The notes beneath the pieces were generated by a model that ran no database searches, was not told the DNA's origin, and was given only the letters and a program-made list of their open reading frames with translations. The position numbers and the translations under genes were made by a program. Source: Actimicrobium sp047621665 (lineage in GTDB: Bacteria > Pseudomonadota > Gammaproteobacteria > Burkholderiales > Burkholderiaceae_D). From it: a DNA stretch of 64,000 nucleotides. Location: positions 73,647-137,646 of the forward strand of contig JBLHMB010000004.1 of NCBI GenBank assembly GCA_047621665.1, in the 5' to 3' direction. Positions within the stretch are counted from its first letter, which is position 1. Each line of letters opens with the position of its first letter. Positions 1 to 8,426 of the stretch are shown piece by piece.

Positions 1-79
1 TCCGGCAGGTACAGCCACGCACGCAGTTCGGGAGCGGCTGCTCCCCCTGCTGTCGGTTAAAAAAAGAAGGGTGTCGTGA

Positions 80-2140
80 TTAGTCGGGACGGATTTCGTG
101 CACCAGCGCGGTCGCGCCGTAGATCACGGACAGGGTTTCGAGGATGGCACCGCTGTGTACCGCAACGGCCCGGTTGAGGCGCGGATCGAACCAGAATGCG
201 CCGCCCAGCGAATGGATGTTGCCATCAAAAATCAGGCCGACGATTTCGCCATTACGGTTGACCATCGGACTGCCGGAGTTGCCACCGATGATGTCGTTGG
301 TGGTCGAGAAGTTGAACGGTTGCGATAGATTGAGGCGGGATTTTGCGGCCAGCCACGAGGCCGGCAAAGCGAACGGAGCGACGCCGGTGTCACGCTCGAA
401 GGCACCACCGATGGTCGTGAACGGAGCGACCGGTTTGCCGGCTTCTTCCCAGCCTTGCACTTCGCCATACGACAGGCGCAGCGTGAAGGTGGCATCCGGA
501 TAATCGCCGGTGCCGCGTTGGGCGAAGCGGGCCTGGGCGATCAGTTCCGAGTTACGTTCGACCACCGATTCGACATTGCGCTCGTAGTCCTTGCGCAATG
601 CCCGCGCGGTGGGATCAATGGCGAGCGCGAGACGGATGAACGGATCGTCGGAGCGCTCGATGGCGCTCTGGCCGCCGTCCCAGAGTGCTTTGCGCGTGGC
701 GACGTCGCCGAGGCGGGTCGCACCGATCAGTGCCGCGGCGAGTTGATCCGGCGATTGCCGCCCGAGTACCTGTTTCACCAGCGGATGGTCACTGCCCAGC
801 CGCTCGCGCAGTTTGGTTAGCGAAAAGCCGAACTTGACCTGCTCGAACTCGGGGTAGACCGGCGCACTGGAAAACAGTTGCTGTTCCAGTTCGGGCAATT
901 TGCCATCAGTGAACTCCGGCAACCGCTGGCCGTTGGGCAGATTGCGCTCGCGGGCGCCACGCACTAGCAAACGGGCAATCTCGAAATAGGTGCTGTTGAA
1001 AGCGCGTCCGCGTTCGATCATCGTGTAGGGTTTTTCCAGTTGGCGATAGGCTTGCTGGGCGTTCGCGATCGCGTCCCAGGCCGGACTGACGCTGGCGGCC
1101 AGCGTGGCGCTGGCGGCGGTGGCACGACGCAGTTCGGTTTCTTCCGCCAGCTTGCGTTCGCGCAGGGCCGGGTCGAGCAGGGCGGTCAGTTCACCGAACA
1201 TCGCCTTGTAGCTGTTCTCGACACCGAACAGCGTGCCTTCCGAAATCCGTGCCGCTTCGGCGCTGCGTTTGCCGAACTGTTCCAGCACGCCGCGCAGTTC
1301 GGCCAGTTCCAGCAAGCCGCCGATCAGGCCGATATCGCGGATGGTGTCGAGCTGCGCCATCGTCAACTGGCGCTGGGTTGAACCAGGATTGCCGGTGACG
1401 AATACCAGTTCGTTGGCGGCAGCACCGTTTTTGCTGAAGGGAAGGAAGTTGGTGGTGACGGCGGGTTTACCATTTTCGTAGGCGCGTACTAACGCGATGT
1501 CGAGGTCGAAGCGTGGAAAGTTGAAATTATCCGGATCGCCGCCAAAAAACGCGCTGTCTTTTTCCGGTACCCAGACCAGTCGGGTGTCCTGGAAACGGTG
1601 GTAGCGGTACAGGTGATAGCGACCGCCGTGATACAGGTCGACCACATCGCAGCGCACGGTCTCGCGCTCGTTGCCGATACAGGTCGAGGCCAGCTTGGCC
1701 TTGATCTCGTTTTGTGCCGACTTGAAGGCGTCGCCCTGCAAACCCCGGGTGGCATCCTTGACATCACTGGTGACGTCGGTAATCAGTTCGAGCCGGTTCA
1801 GTTCGATTTCGGGACAGCGCACTTCCTGCTCGCGCTGGCGCGCCAGAAAGCCATCTTGCATGTAGTTCTTGCTGGCAGTTGATAGCTGGTCGACGCACTC
1901 CGACGCGCAATGGTGGTTGGTCATGACCAACCCGTCTTTCGAGATGAACGATGCCGAGCAGCCACCGGCAATGCGCGCCGAGCCCTGCATCATGCGGTTG
2001 GTCCAGGCGGCGCTCGGAGTGAAGTTGTAGCCGGCTTGCAAACGGTCGGTCGGCAGATTGTCCAGCGTCCACATGCCTTCGGCTGCAAAGGCCATCCCCG
2101 GCAGGGTAAAAAGAAGGGAAAGCAACAAAGTATTACGCAA
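80..2140 (-). CDS. S46 family dipeptidyl-peptidase (DPP7/DPP11-like)
   Basis: Predicted secreted serine exopeptidase that releases dipeptides from peptides in the periplasm. The 686-residue product has a signal peptide (about residues 1-19, ending in AFA). The catalytic His lies in TNHHC (about residue 76) and the nucleophile Ser in GGNSGSP (about residue 622), both typical of family S46. Length fits the family (about 680-720). The start is TTG, chosen because GGGAGA sits about six bases upstream and the signal peptide begins there. The FDGN motif after the active Ser has Gly where Asp/Glu-specific DPP11 enzymes have Arg, so a DPP7-like preference for hydrophobic residues is inferred. The gene is monocistronic as far as the window shows. 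Confidence 0.9.
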   Translation of the reverse strand: MRNTLLLSLLFTLPGMAFAAEGMWTLDNLPTDRLQAGYNFTPSAAWTNRMMQGSARIAGGCSASFISKDGLVMTNHHCASECVDQLSTASKNYMQDGFLARQREQEVRCPEIELNRLELITDVTSDVKDATRGLQGDAFKSAQNEIKAKLASTCIGNERETVRCDVVDLYHGGRYHLYRYHRFQDTRLVWVPEKDSAFFGGDPDNFNFPRFDLDIALVRAYENGKPAVTTNFLPFSKNGAAANELVFVTGNPGSTQRQLTMAQLDTIRDIGLIGGLLELAELRGVLEQFGKRSAEAARISEGTLFGVENSYKAMFGELTALLDPALRERKLAEETELRRATAASATLAASVSPAWDAIANAQQAYRQLEKPYTMIERGRAFNSTYFEIARLLVRGARERNLPNGQRLPEFTDGKLPELEQQLFSSAPVYPEFEQVKFGFSLTKLRERLGSDHPLVKQVLGRQSPDQLAAALIGATRLGDVATRKALWDGGQSAIERSDDPFIRLALAIDPTARALRKDYERNVESVVERNSELIAQARFAQRGTGDYPDATFTLRLSYGEVQGWEEAGKPVAPFTTIGGAFERDTGVAPFALPASWLAAKSRLNLSQPFNFSTTNDIIGGNSGSPMVNRNGEIVGLIFDGNIHSLGGAFWFDPRLNRAVAVHSGAILETLSVIYGATALVHEIRPD

Positions 2141-2438
2141 GAATGTCTCCCAAGTTTTAATTATGGGAGAGACGATAGCATAGGTTAAAAAACAATGTTT
2201 TTTGGAGATTTAGAGCCGCGAGTAGGGGGGTATTGCGTGGTGAAGAGGGGGTCAAGCATCGTGAAAATTTGGTATGACGGATTTTTTTAGATTGTAAAGT
2301 TTTGTTGGTCGGAGCGGATCTTTTGGGATGGCCGGTGCAATATCTGCCGGTTATTGCACCCTAAGCGAAAAATCCCGGCCCAGCCCCCGCCGGCGTCGTT
2401 GCAATAACCGCAGGGTACTGCACCAGGTCGACGTCGAC
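2141..2438. other. Intergenic region between S46 peptidase and DJ-1/PfpI gene
   Basis: No gene is seen. The part next to the peptidase is AT-rich and should hold its promoter (read on the minus strand). The part next to the DJ-1/PfpI gene holds two oppositely oriented copies of a palindromic repeat, annotated separately. Confidence 0.6.
2334..2424. repeat. Two inverted copies of a ~27-bp palindromic intergenic repeat
   Basis: Copy one (2334-2360) begins GGTGCAATA and ends TTATTGCACC. Copy two (about 2399-2424) is the same motif in reverse orientation, reading TTGCAATAACCGCAGGGTAC then TGCACC. Each copy can form a hairpin, and the pair could fold together around about 38 bp. The same motif recurs at 14572-14598 and 52077-52103, always between genes, which suggests a dispersed REP-like element. 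It may also terminate transcription from the minus-strand DJ-1/PfpI gene. Confidence 0.75.
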
Positions 2439-3116
2439 CTACCCCAGCAATTTAAGCAATGCTTTGGCGGCCGGGTCCGACGAGGCCGGGTTCTGACCGG
2501 TGATCAGCAAACCGTCGGTGACGACATACGGCTGCCAGTCTTCCAGTTTGGAATAGGTGCCGCCATTTTGCCGCAGCATGTCTTCGACCAGGAAGGGCAC
2601 GACATCGGTTAGCCCGACTGCCTGTTCTTCGGTATTGGTAAAGCCGGTGACCGCTTTGCCATCGACGACTGATTTGCCGTTGGCGCCTTTTGGATGACGC
2701 AGCACGGCGGGCGCATGGCATACCGCCACGACCGGTTTTCCTGCGGACAGCATGGTCTCGATCAGTTTGATCGACGTAGTATCTTCGGCCAGGTCCCACA
2801 GCGGTCCGTGGCCGCCCGGATAAAAAACTGCGTCGAACTTGCCGGCGTCGACACTGGTGAGTTTGACTGTGCTGGCCAGTGCGGCTTGCGCTTCAGCATC
2901 TTCCTTGAAGCGCTCAGTGGCGCTGGTCTGGGCGGACGGGTCGTCACTTTTCGGGTCCAGAGGTGGTTGGCCGCCGAGCGGGGAGGCCAGCGTCAGGGTT
3001 GCGCCGGCATCTTTGAAAATAAAATACGGCGCGGCGAATTCTTCCAGCCAGAAACCGGTTTTGTTGCCGGTATTGCCGAGTTTATCGTGCGAAGTCAGTA
3101 CCATCAGAATATGCAT
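2439..3116 (-). CDS. DJ-1/PfpI family class I glutamine amidotransferase-like protein
   Basis: A 225-residue cytoplasmic protein of the DJ-1/PfpI superfamily, in the branch that includes Hsp31-like glyoxalase III and chaperones. The nucleophile elbow AVCHAPAV places the reactive Cys at about residue 133 followed by His 134, and a conserved Glu lies in WLEEF near residue 26. The start MHILMVLTSH is preferred over a longer open frame upstream because the family fold begins at this beta strand and GAAAGG lies in front of the ATG. Function is inferred as methylglyoxal detoxification or protein repair; the sequence alone does not decide. It is divergent from the HiPIP gene. Confidence 0.88.
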   Translation of the reverse strand: MHILMVLTSHDKLGNTGNKTGFWLEEFAAPYFIFKDAGATLTLASPLGGQPPLDPKSDDPSAQTSATERFKEDAEAQAALASTVKLTSVDAGKFDAVFYPGGHGPLWDLAEDTTSIKLIETMLSAGKPVVAVCHAPAVLRHPKGANGKSVVDGKAVTGFTNTEEQAVGLTDVVPFLVEDMLRQNGGTYSKLEDWQPYVVTDGLLITGQNPASSDPAAKALLKLLG

Positions 3117-3370
3117 CGGGTGCCTTTCGTAGTGGGAAATGAGGTCGCTTATCCATGCGCAGCTCCAGGCCGGCATGGACAGCACTCGACAACCGTATAC
3201 TGCAACGGGCGTGCTTGTCTGTGTGCTGGCGCACTTGCGCTTATTGATCGGTAATACCTTGCCGGATGTCTGAAACTTCCGTCTAACGGTGCTAGACTTT
3301 GCCCGCTTTACGTGACTCGGGCAGTAAGCCTTTTCTCCAGCCAACTGATGTCCCACCTTTAGGATTCACT

Positions 3371-3679
3371 ATGACCATGAACCGCCGCACGTTCGTTATC
3401 CATTCCATTCTTGGTTCCGCCGCACTGGCTACCGCTACGATGAGCCAGGCACAAGCTGCCAAAGTCGCAGAGACCGATGCGCAGGCTGTCGCCCTTGGTT
3501 ACAAGGAAGATGGCACCAAGACAGATAAAGTCAAGTATCCGAAATACACGACGAAGCAAAATTGCGCCAATTGTCAGTTGTACGCCGGTGCAGCAACAGG
3601 CTACGGCAATTGCGCTCTGTTCCCGGGCAAGCAAGTTGCGGCTGCCGGCTGGTGCAGCGCGCACGCCATGAAGGCTTGA
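3371..3679 (+). CDS. High-potential iron-sulfur protein (HiPIP)
   Basis: Small periplasmic electron carrier binding one [4Fe-4S] cluster. The precursor is 102 residues with a twin-arginine type leader (NRRTFVIHS then a hydrophobic stretch, cleaved near AQA). Four Cys at about 65, 68, 81 and 95 (CANC, then GNC, then GWC) match the HiPIP ligand pattern. The start MTMNRRTF is chosen because it places the RR motif at the N-terminus. Likely donor to a photosynthetic, oxidase or other respiratory partner, which is not in this window. A strong terminator follows, so the gene appears monocistronic. Confidence 0.93.
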   Translation: MTMNRRTFVIHSILGSAALATATMSQAQAAKVAETDAQAVALGYKEDGTKTDKVKYPKYTTKQNCANCQLYAGAATGYGNCALFPGKQVAAAGWCSAHAMKA

Positions 3680-3710
3680 TCGACCGGTAATTTATCCGTT
3701 GATCTGCATT

Positions 3711-3739
3711 AAAAAACACGCCGCGAGCGTGTTTTTTTT
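3711..3739 (+). terminator. Rho-independent terminator after HiPIP gene
   Basis: A run of six A then CACGC pairs with GCGTG and a run of eight T around a 5-base loop. This is a classic intrinsic terminator placed about 30 bp after the HiPIP stop. The A/T symmetry would let it work on both strands. Confidence 0.9.
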
Positions 3740-3809
3740 GGCCGTTGGCGATTGCCCGGCTTTTACTATGTTCATATCGGCAAGGTGCCGCTGCAACAGG
3801 ATCATTGCT

Positions 3810-5321
3810 ATGGAAGTCGAACTGAAATTACTGGTCAATAAGCGGGATGTCAGCACTTTGCGCGCGCATCCGCTACTGAAAAAATTCGCCCTTGCTGCGC
3901 CGCGCGAGCAACGGATGCACGATATTTATTTCGACACGCCGGATCTGCAATTGCGTGCGGCTGGAGCCGGATTGCGGGTGCGTCTGGTGGGGGATGTCTG
4001 GGTCCAGACACTGAAGGCCGGAGGCAGTGTGGCTGGCGGTCTGCATAGCCGGCACGAGTGGGAAACGGCGGTAGCCGGTCCGGTACCGGAGCTGGCGTTG
4101 CTGCGGGCTCTGATCGATCGCAAAAGCGAGTGGGGCAAGTTGTTGCGCTTATCAGGATGCGAGCAGGGTCTGGTACCGATTTTCAGCACGCAGATGACCC
4201 GTTCCATCTGGGACTTGCGGCTGGCTGGCGGGGACGAGATCGAATGCGTGCTCGACCTCGGCTATCTTGAGCGCGACGGGCAGCGTGTCGAGGTCAGCGA
4301 AATCGAACTTGAACTCAAGGCCGGCGGTCCGCTGCATCTGTTCGATGTGGCGCTGGCGCTGCAACAGCAGGTCACGCTGCAGATCAGCAACTTGAGCAAA
4401 GCAGATCGTGGTTACGCACTTTACAAGCCGCAGCCGGTCGCGCCGGTGACTGCGCAGCCGTTGCAGTTGCACCGGCAGATGTCGATTGTCCAGGCGTTCC
4501 AGACCATCGCTGCCAATTGCCTGGCGCAGGTTCAGGGCAATGAGGCGGGTGTCGTGCACCGGCTCGATACCGAAAGCCTGCATCAGATGCGCGTCGGATT
4601 GCGGCGCTTGCGCTGTGCGTTCGATCTGTTTCGCGGTTTGCAGCCATTGCCGCAGGCCTTGCAAGTCGATCTGGACTGGCTGATGGAGCAACTGGGTGCG
4701 GCGCGCGACTGGGATGTGCTGGCCGGTTCAACCTTGCCGGCGGTGGTTTCTGCGGCGCGCGGAGAAGTGCGGCTGACAGCGCTCGGCCTGGCGGCGCTGG
4801 TCCACTCGCGTGAGACGCACGCGGCCGCGGGCGCCGCTGTTGCAGCGCCACGCACCACCCGTCTGATGCTGGGGCTGGCGCGCTGGTTACTGGTAGTTGG
4901 CAATCAGCCGGACCAGCAGATGAAGCGCTTGCCAGGCTACTGCCGCAGCATGCTTGAACACTACCAGCGCCGCCTGTGCCGGCGCGGCAAGCAATTGGAG
5001 GACGGCAGCGTGCAGGCACGCCACCGTCTGCGGATTGCCGTCAAAAAAATGCGTTACGCGATTGAATTTTTTGAGTCGCTCTACCCGTCAAAAAAAATGC
5101 GCCGCTATGCCGACGGATTGGCGATGTTGCAGGATCAGCTGAGTCGCAGTAACGATGCCGCGGTGGCGGATCGCTTGCTCAAGCAGTTGCAGGACGGCTC
5201 GCTCGAACTGGCCGGTAGCGCAGGATTCGTACGCGGATTTCTTAGCGCCGGGGTCGCGCTGGATGACCGGCTCATGCGTGAGCAATGCCGGCGTTTCGGT
5301 ACGAAAAAACTTCCCGGTTAA
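3810..5321 (+). CDS. CYTH-CHAD domain protein (inorganic triphosphatase-like)
   Basis: A 503-residue cytoplasmic protein. The N-terminal CYTH domain (about 1-200) starts directly with the ExExK signature in MEVELKL, which binds triphosphate and divalent metal. The C-terminal CHAD domain (about 225-495) has the conserved His/Arg helices HQMRVGLRRLR and RHRLRIAVKKMRYAIEF, known in this family to bind polyphosphate. The architecture matches E. coli YgiF-type triphosphatases. The ATG at 3810 is chosen because ExExK must lie at the very N-terminus; the frame is open further upstream but runs through the terminator. It overlaps the convergent DUF2062 gene by a few bases. Confidence 0.93.
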   Translation: MEVELKLLVNKRDVSTLRAHPLLKKFALAAPREQRMHDIYFDTPDLQLRAAGAGLRVRLVGDVWVQTLKAGGSVAGGLHSRHEWETAVAGPVPELALLRALIDRKSEWGKLLRLSGCEQGLVPIFSTQMTRSIWDLRLAGGDEIECVLDLGYLERDGQRVEVSEIELELKAGGPLHLFDVALALQQQVTLQISNLSKADRGYALYKPQPVAPVTAQPLQLHRQMSIVQAFQTIAANCLAQVQGNEAGVVHRLDTESLHQMRVGLRRLRCAFDLFRGLQPLPQALQVDLDWLMEQLGAARDWDVLAGSTLPAVVSAARGEVRLTALGLAALVHSRETHAAAGAAVAAPRTTRLMLGLARWLLVVGNQPDQQMKRLPGYCRSMLEHYQRRLCRRGKQLEDGSVQARHRLRIAVKKMRYAIEFFESLYPSKKMRRYADGLAMLQDQLSRSNDAAVADRLLKQLQDGSLELAGSAGFVRGFLSAGVALDDRLMREQCRRFGTKKLPG

Positions 5322-5869
5322 TGACGCGCGACAGGGTGCTCCCGCCTATTTTTCCTGTCGCGATCACTTTGGCGATTACGCCACTGGCGCACGATGGCAA
5401 TGCGCCATCCTGCATGGATCAGGCCGAATAGCGACAGGCTCAGCAGGGTAGCGAGCAGCGGCATCCCGAGTAACAGCGGCTTGCCGGCATGCCTGATCCA
5501 GTCGAGCCATTGCGCACCGCTGGAACCGAAGGATTGCTCCGGCCAGGCCAGCGGCAGGCCGAGGCATAGTGCGCCCAGCATCCAGGCCAGGCACAGCAGC
5601 GGCAATGCGGTGAGCGGATTGCTCAGAAAGGTCAGCACCACGGCCGTCGGCAGGTGGGCCTTCAAGCGCACCGCCAGCAGCGCGGCAATGATGGTTTGTG
5701 CCGGTAACGGCACGATACTGATCGCGCCGCCGATGGCCGCACCGAGTGCCACCGAGCGCCGGCGCGGTATCCATATTTGTGGCTGCGCCTTGCCCAGGAA
5801 GCGGGCGATATGCGGATGCTTCTTGATCATGTCGGCGTGACGCAGCCATTCCCGAAATGATTTGGCCAT
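5318..5869 (-). CDS. DUF2062 domain membrane protein
   Basis: A 183-residue protein of the DUF2062 family: a basic N-terminus (FREWLRHADMIKKHPHIARF), then a Gly/Ala-rich hydrophobic region from about residue 40 with the family pattern around SIVPLPAQTIIAALLAVRL and FLSNPLTALPLL, and a further membrane segment near 135-155. The molecular role of the family is unknown. It starts 4 bp after the small membrane protein gene and follows hpf, so the three probably form one operon. AAGGAATAAAGG precedes the ATG. Confidence 0.87.
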   Translation of the reverse strand: MAKSFREWLRHADMIKKHPHIARFLGKAQPQIWIPRRRSVALGAAIGGAISIVPLPAQTIIAALLAVRLKAHLPTAVVLTFLSNPLTALPLLCLAWMLGALCLGLPLAWPEQSFGSSGAQWLDWIRHAGKPLLLGMPLLATLLSLSLFGLIHAGWRIAIVRQWRNRQSDRDRKNRREHPVARH

Positions 5870-5873
5870 GCCT

Positions 5874-6056
5874 TTATTCCTTGTGGCTAGGGAGTTGCAA
5901 TGTGCGCAGCATCGGTGGCGCCGACTTGGGTCTGCGCCATTTCAGGGCCACGATGACGGCCAGTCCGATAAACAGACTGACCACTGCCAATAGCAGCAGT
6001 GGCGGAATTTTCAGCATAGTCAGCCCCAGTTTCCTGAGGCTTGCAATGTTAATCAC
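5874..6056 (-). CDS. Small single-pass membrane protein, function unknown
   Basis: A reading frame of 60 residues from a GTG that overlaps the end of hpf. An internal ATG at 6017 (MLKIPPLLLL, 47 residues) preceded by a GGGG purine run is an equally good start. One clear transmembrane helix (LLLLAVVSLFIGLAVIVAL) is followed by a basic stop-transfer stretch KWRRPK. I recognise no family. Its tight packing between hpf and the DUF2062 gene supports it being real. Confidence 0.5.
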   Translation of the reverse strand: MINIASLRKLGLTMLKIPPLLLLAVVSLFIGLAVIVALKWRRPKSAPPMLRTLQLPSHKE

Positions 6057-6423
6057 GATCGTTGGTCTCCATGTTGATTGCAGAAGTATCGGGGCTGGGT
6101 CCGGCTTTTTCGTAGCGGGGTGTGCTGCGCCGGTGGGTGATCAGGCGGGTACGATAAGCGGCGCGCTTGACCGCTGCGTTAATCGCCTTGTACATGTCGG
6201 TTTGCACTTCACGGATGACTACTTCCGGCTGGCCGGGAATCGTCACGCTGATCTGGCAGACCATGTCGCAGCCGCCTCGTGGACCATTGATATCGCGCAA
6301 ACGAACGACGATTCGCATCACGCGACTGCTGGCTCTCGCAAACGCCGCACCGAGACGGCGTTGCAGATAATTCTGCAGCGAGGGAGTAAGGGAGAAATCC
6401 TGGGCAACCATTTGCAGGTTCAT
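6049..6423 (-). CDS. hpf: HPF/RaiA family ribosome hibernation factor
   Basis: A 124-residue protein with the beta-alpha-beta fold of the sigma-54 modulation / hibernation promoting family, beginning MNLQMVAQDFSLTPSLQNY and including the basic helix DMYKAINAAVKRAAYRTR. It is known to bind the decoding centre of the 30S subunit and stabilise inactive ribosomes under starvation. It is the short form, without the long C-terminal dimerisation domain. The start is supported by AAAGGAACG before the ATG. It leads the operon with the small membrane protein and DUF2062 gene; it is not next to rpoN here. Confidence 0.85.
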   Translation of the reverse strand: MNLQMVAQDFSLTPSLQNYLQRRLGAAFARASSRVMRIVVRLRDINGPRGGCDMVCQISVTIPGQPEVVIREVQTDMYKAINAAVKRAAYRTRLITHRRSTPRYEKAGPSPDTSAINMETNDRD

Positions 6424-6828
6424 GGAACGTTCCTTTCATTGAGTAATGAGTCGTTGATAGTACGCACTTCAGCGCTGGTAAACGCCTGCGTAAATCTGTC
6501 GATAAGTTCGGAAAACATATTGTTTAGATGATTTTTAGTGCCGGCGATAAAGTTAGTGGCCGGTGATTTGACCCTCGTTAGGGTTGGGCGGTAACAATTA
6601 AATTTAATACGCTTCGCGTCAGGTAGAAGGCGATATAACGGGTTTCCTGATAGACGAAACTAATCAGAAACCAACCAGAAACCAAGCAATATTGCCTGCG
6701 GTTACCGCAGCTTCGACTTGGGGAACAAAAAGTCAATGCTGTGAACTAATTCACTTTTCATTACGCCCGTCGCCGCGGTTAATGTTCCCGCCGGCCGCGT
6801 ATCAATCACCGTTTTTTCCGGGATATTC
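6424..6828. other. 405-bp divergent intergenic region, hpf / opgG
   Basis: No gene is supported. AT-rich stretches (for example 6595-6615 and 6515-6560) are candidate promoters for the two divergent operons. It contains the phased repeats and palindrome annotated at 6641-6710. Confidence 0.6.
6641..6710. promoter_or_regulatory. Phased GAAAC repeats, inverted repeat and palindrome upstream of opgG
   Basis: GAAAC occurs at 6656, 6667 and 6678, exactly 11 bp apart; the last two lie in a 10-bp direct repeat CAGAAACCAA. An upstream GGTTTCCTGAT (6641-6651) is nearly the reverse complement of ATCAGAAACC. A perfect palindrome CTGCGGTTACCGCAG lies at 6696-6710. Helically phased sites like these are typical of regulator binding, but the regulator is unknown and the target could be opgGH or hpf. 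Confidence 0.45.
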
Positions 6829-8376
6829 ATGCATTCAACAATATGTTTGCCACGCTCCGGCTCTTCGATCTGGACCTTGCTCGCTGCGCTGCTGGCCGTC
6901 TGCGCCGCTCTGGCTGGAAACGCTGCCTATGCCTTTGATTTTGCCGATGTGGCCGTGCGCGCCAAGGTGCTGTCACAGAGTGCCTATAAAAAACCAGCCG
7001 GCAATTTGCCCAGGACCGTCGATGACCTCAGCTACGACCAATACCGCGACATCCGTTTCGACACGGACAAGTCGCTCTGGCGCAGCGCCAAGCTGCCGTT
7101 CGAGGTGGCTTTTTTCCATCAGGGACTGTTTTACGATCATCCGGTGAAGATCAGCGAGGTGATTCAAAAAAGAGTGCGCGAGATCAAGTTCGATCCGCAG
7201 TCCTTCAATTACGGTAAGAACGCGATAGATAAGAAGGAAGTTGCGCAGCTCGGCTTTGCCGGTTTTCGTGTGCACACAGCGCTGAACTCGAAAAAATACA
7301 AGGACGAAGTTGTTGTGTTTCTGGGGGCTAGTTATTTCAGGGCGCTTGGCAAAGGGCAGGCATACGGCGCGTCAGCGCGCGGTTTGGCGATTGATACGGC
7401 GCAAAATTCCGGTGAGGAGTTTCCGCAGTTTTCCGAGTTTTGGCTGGTGCGTCCCAAGGGCAACGATCAGGAAATGACGATTTATGCATTACTGGATTCG
7501 CGCCGTGCCACCGGGGCCTACCGTTTTATCGTCAAGCCGGGCAGCGCCACGCAAGTTGACGTCAAGGCTCAGTTGTTCCTGCGCGAAAACGTCACCACGT
7601 TGGGTATTGCACCGCTGACCAGCATGTATTTCTTCGGCGAAAATCAGCGCTCGACGGTCGAGGATTATCGTCCCGAAGTGCATGATTCGGACGGCTTGTC
7701 GGTGCAGACCGGCAGTGACGAATGGATCTGGCGACCGCTGGTCAATCCGAAGCGTTTGCTGGTGACTTCTTTTGCACTCGAGAATCCAAAGGGTTTTGGC
7801 ATGATGCAGCGCGAACGCAATTTTTCCAGCTTTCAGGACCTTGAAGCGCGCTACGAAAAGCGTCCCAGCGTCTGGATCGAACCTACCGGAAAATGGGGCA
7901 AGGGCCGCATTGAGCTGGTTCAGCTGCCCACTGCCGACGAAACCAACGATAACGCAGTGGCATTCTGGGTGCCGGACCTGATGCCGAAACCGGGACAGCC
8001 GTACAACGTCGAGTACACGATGCGCTGGGAAAAAGAGTCCGAAACGCAGCCGCCGAATGCCTGGGTGACCCAGACCCGGCGCGGTCACGGATACGTTAAA
8101 AAAGTCGACGGCAGTATCGCGCTGATTGTCGATTTCGACGGTCCGGCTTTCAAAAAATTGCCGGCTGACGTCAAGCTGGAAGGCGCCGTCACCATTGACG
8201 CAAATGGCAACCTGATGGAAGCCAATACGTACCGTAATGAAGTCACTGGTGGTTGGCGCATCGCGGTACGGCTCGATCGTAAAGACGATGCCAAACCGGT
8301 CGAACTGACCGCCCACCTGCGTAACGGAAAAGAAATCTTATCGGAAACCTGGAGCTACATATTGCCGCCCAACTGA
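6829..8376 (+). CDS. opgG: Glucan biosynthesis protein OpgG (MdoG)
   Basis: Periplasmic protein required for synthesis or branching of osmoregulated periplasmic glucans. The 515-residue precursor has a signal peptide (about 1-35, ending in AYA). The mature region starts FDFADVAVRAKVLSQ, the usual MdoG start, and contains family signatures DLSYDQYRDIRFD, FNYG and YRPEVHDSDGLSV. Length matches MdoG (about 500-520). The opgH frame begins within about 50 bp or less, so the two form the classical opgGH operon. Confidence 0.95.
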   Translation: MHSTICLPRSGSSIWTLLAALLAVCAALAGNAAYAFDFADVAVRAKVLSQSAYKKPAGNLPRTVDDLSYDQYRDIRFDTDKSLWRSAKLPFEVAFFHQGLFYDHPVKISEVIQKRVREIKFDPQSFNYGKNAIDKKEVAQLGFAGFRVHTALNSKKYKDEVVVFLGASYFRALGKGQAYGASARGLAIDTAQNSGEEFPQFSEFWLVRPKGNDQEMTIYALLDSRRATGAYRFIVKPGSATQVDVKAQLFLRENVTTLGIAPLTSMYFFGENQRSTVEDYRPEVHDSDGLSVQTGSDEWIWRPLVNPKRLLVTSFALENPKGFGMMQRERNFSSFQDLEARYEKRPSVWIEPTGKWGKGRIELVQLPTADETNDNAVAFWVPDLMPKPGQPYNVEYTMRWEKESETQPPNAWVTQTRRGHGYVKKVDGSIALIVDFDGPAFKKLPADVKLEGAVTIDANGNLMEANTYRNEVTGGWRIAVRLDRKDDAKPVELTAHLRNGKEILSETWSYILPPN

Positions 8377-8426
8377 GTCCACTCCCGGCGCCACTCGATG
8401 CGCAATGCGCCGCCTATCTCGACCGG

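Noticed and set aside
3117..3356. Longer start for the DJ-1/PfpI protein (80 more codons)
   Set aside because: The extension reads as non-conserved basic sequence over the promoter region; the family fold begins at MHILMVLT.
6424..6828. A small RNA or gene in the hpf-opgG gap
   Set aside because: No terminator-like hairpin or coding frame of note was seen; only regulatory-type repeats.
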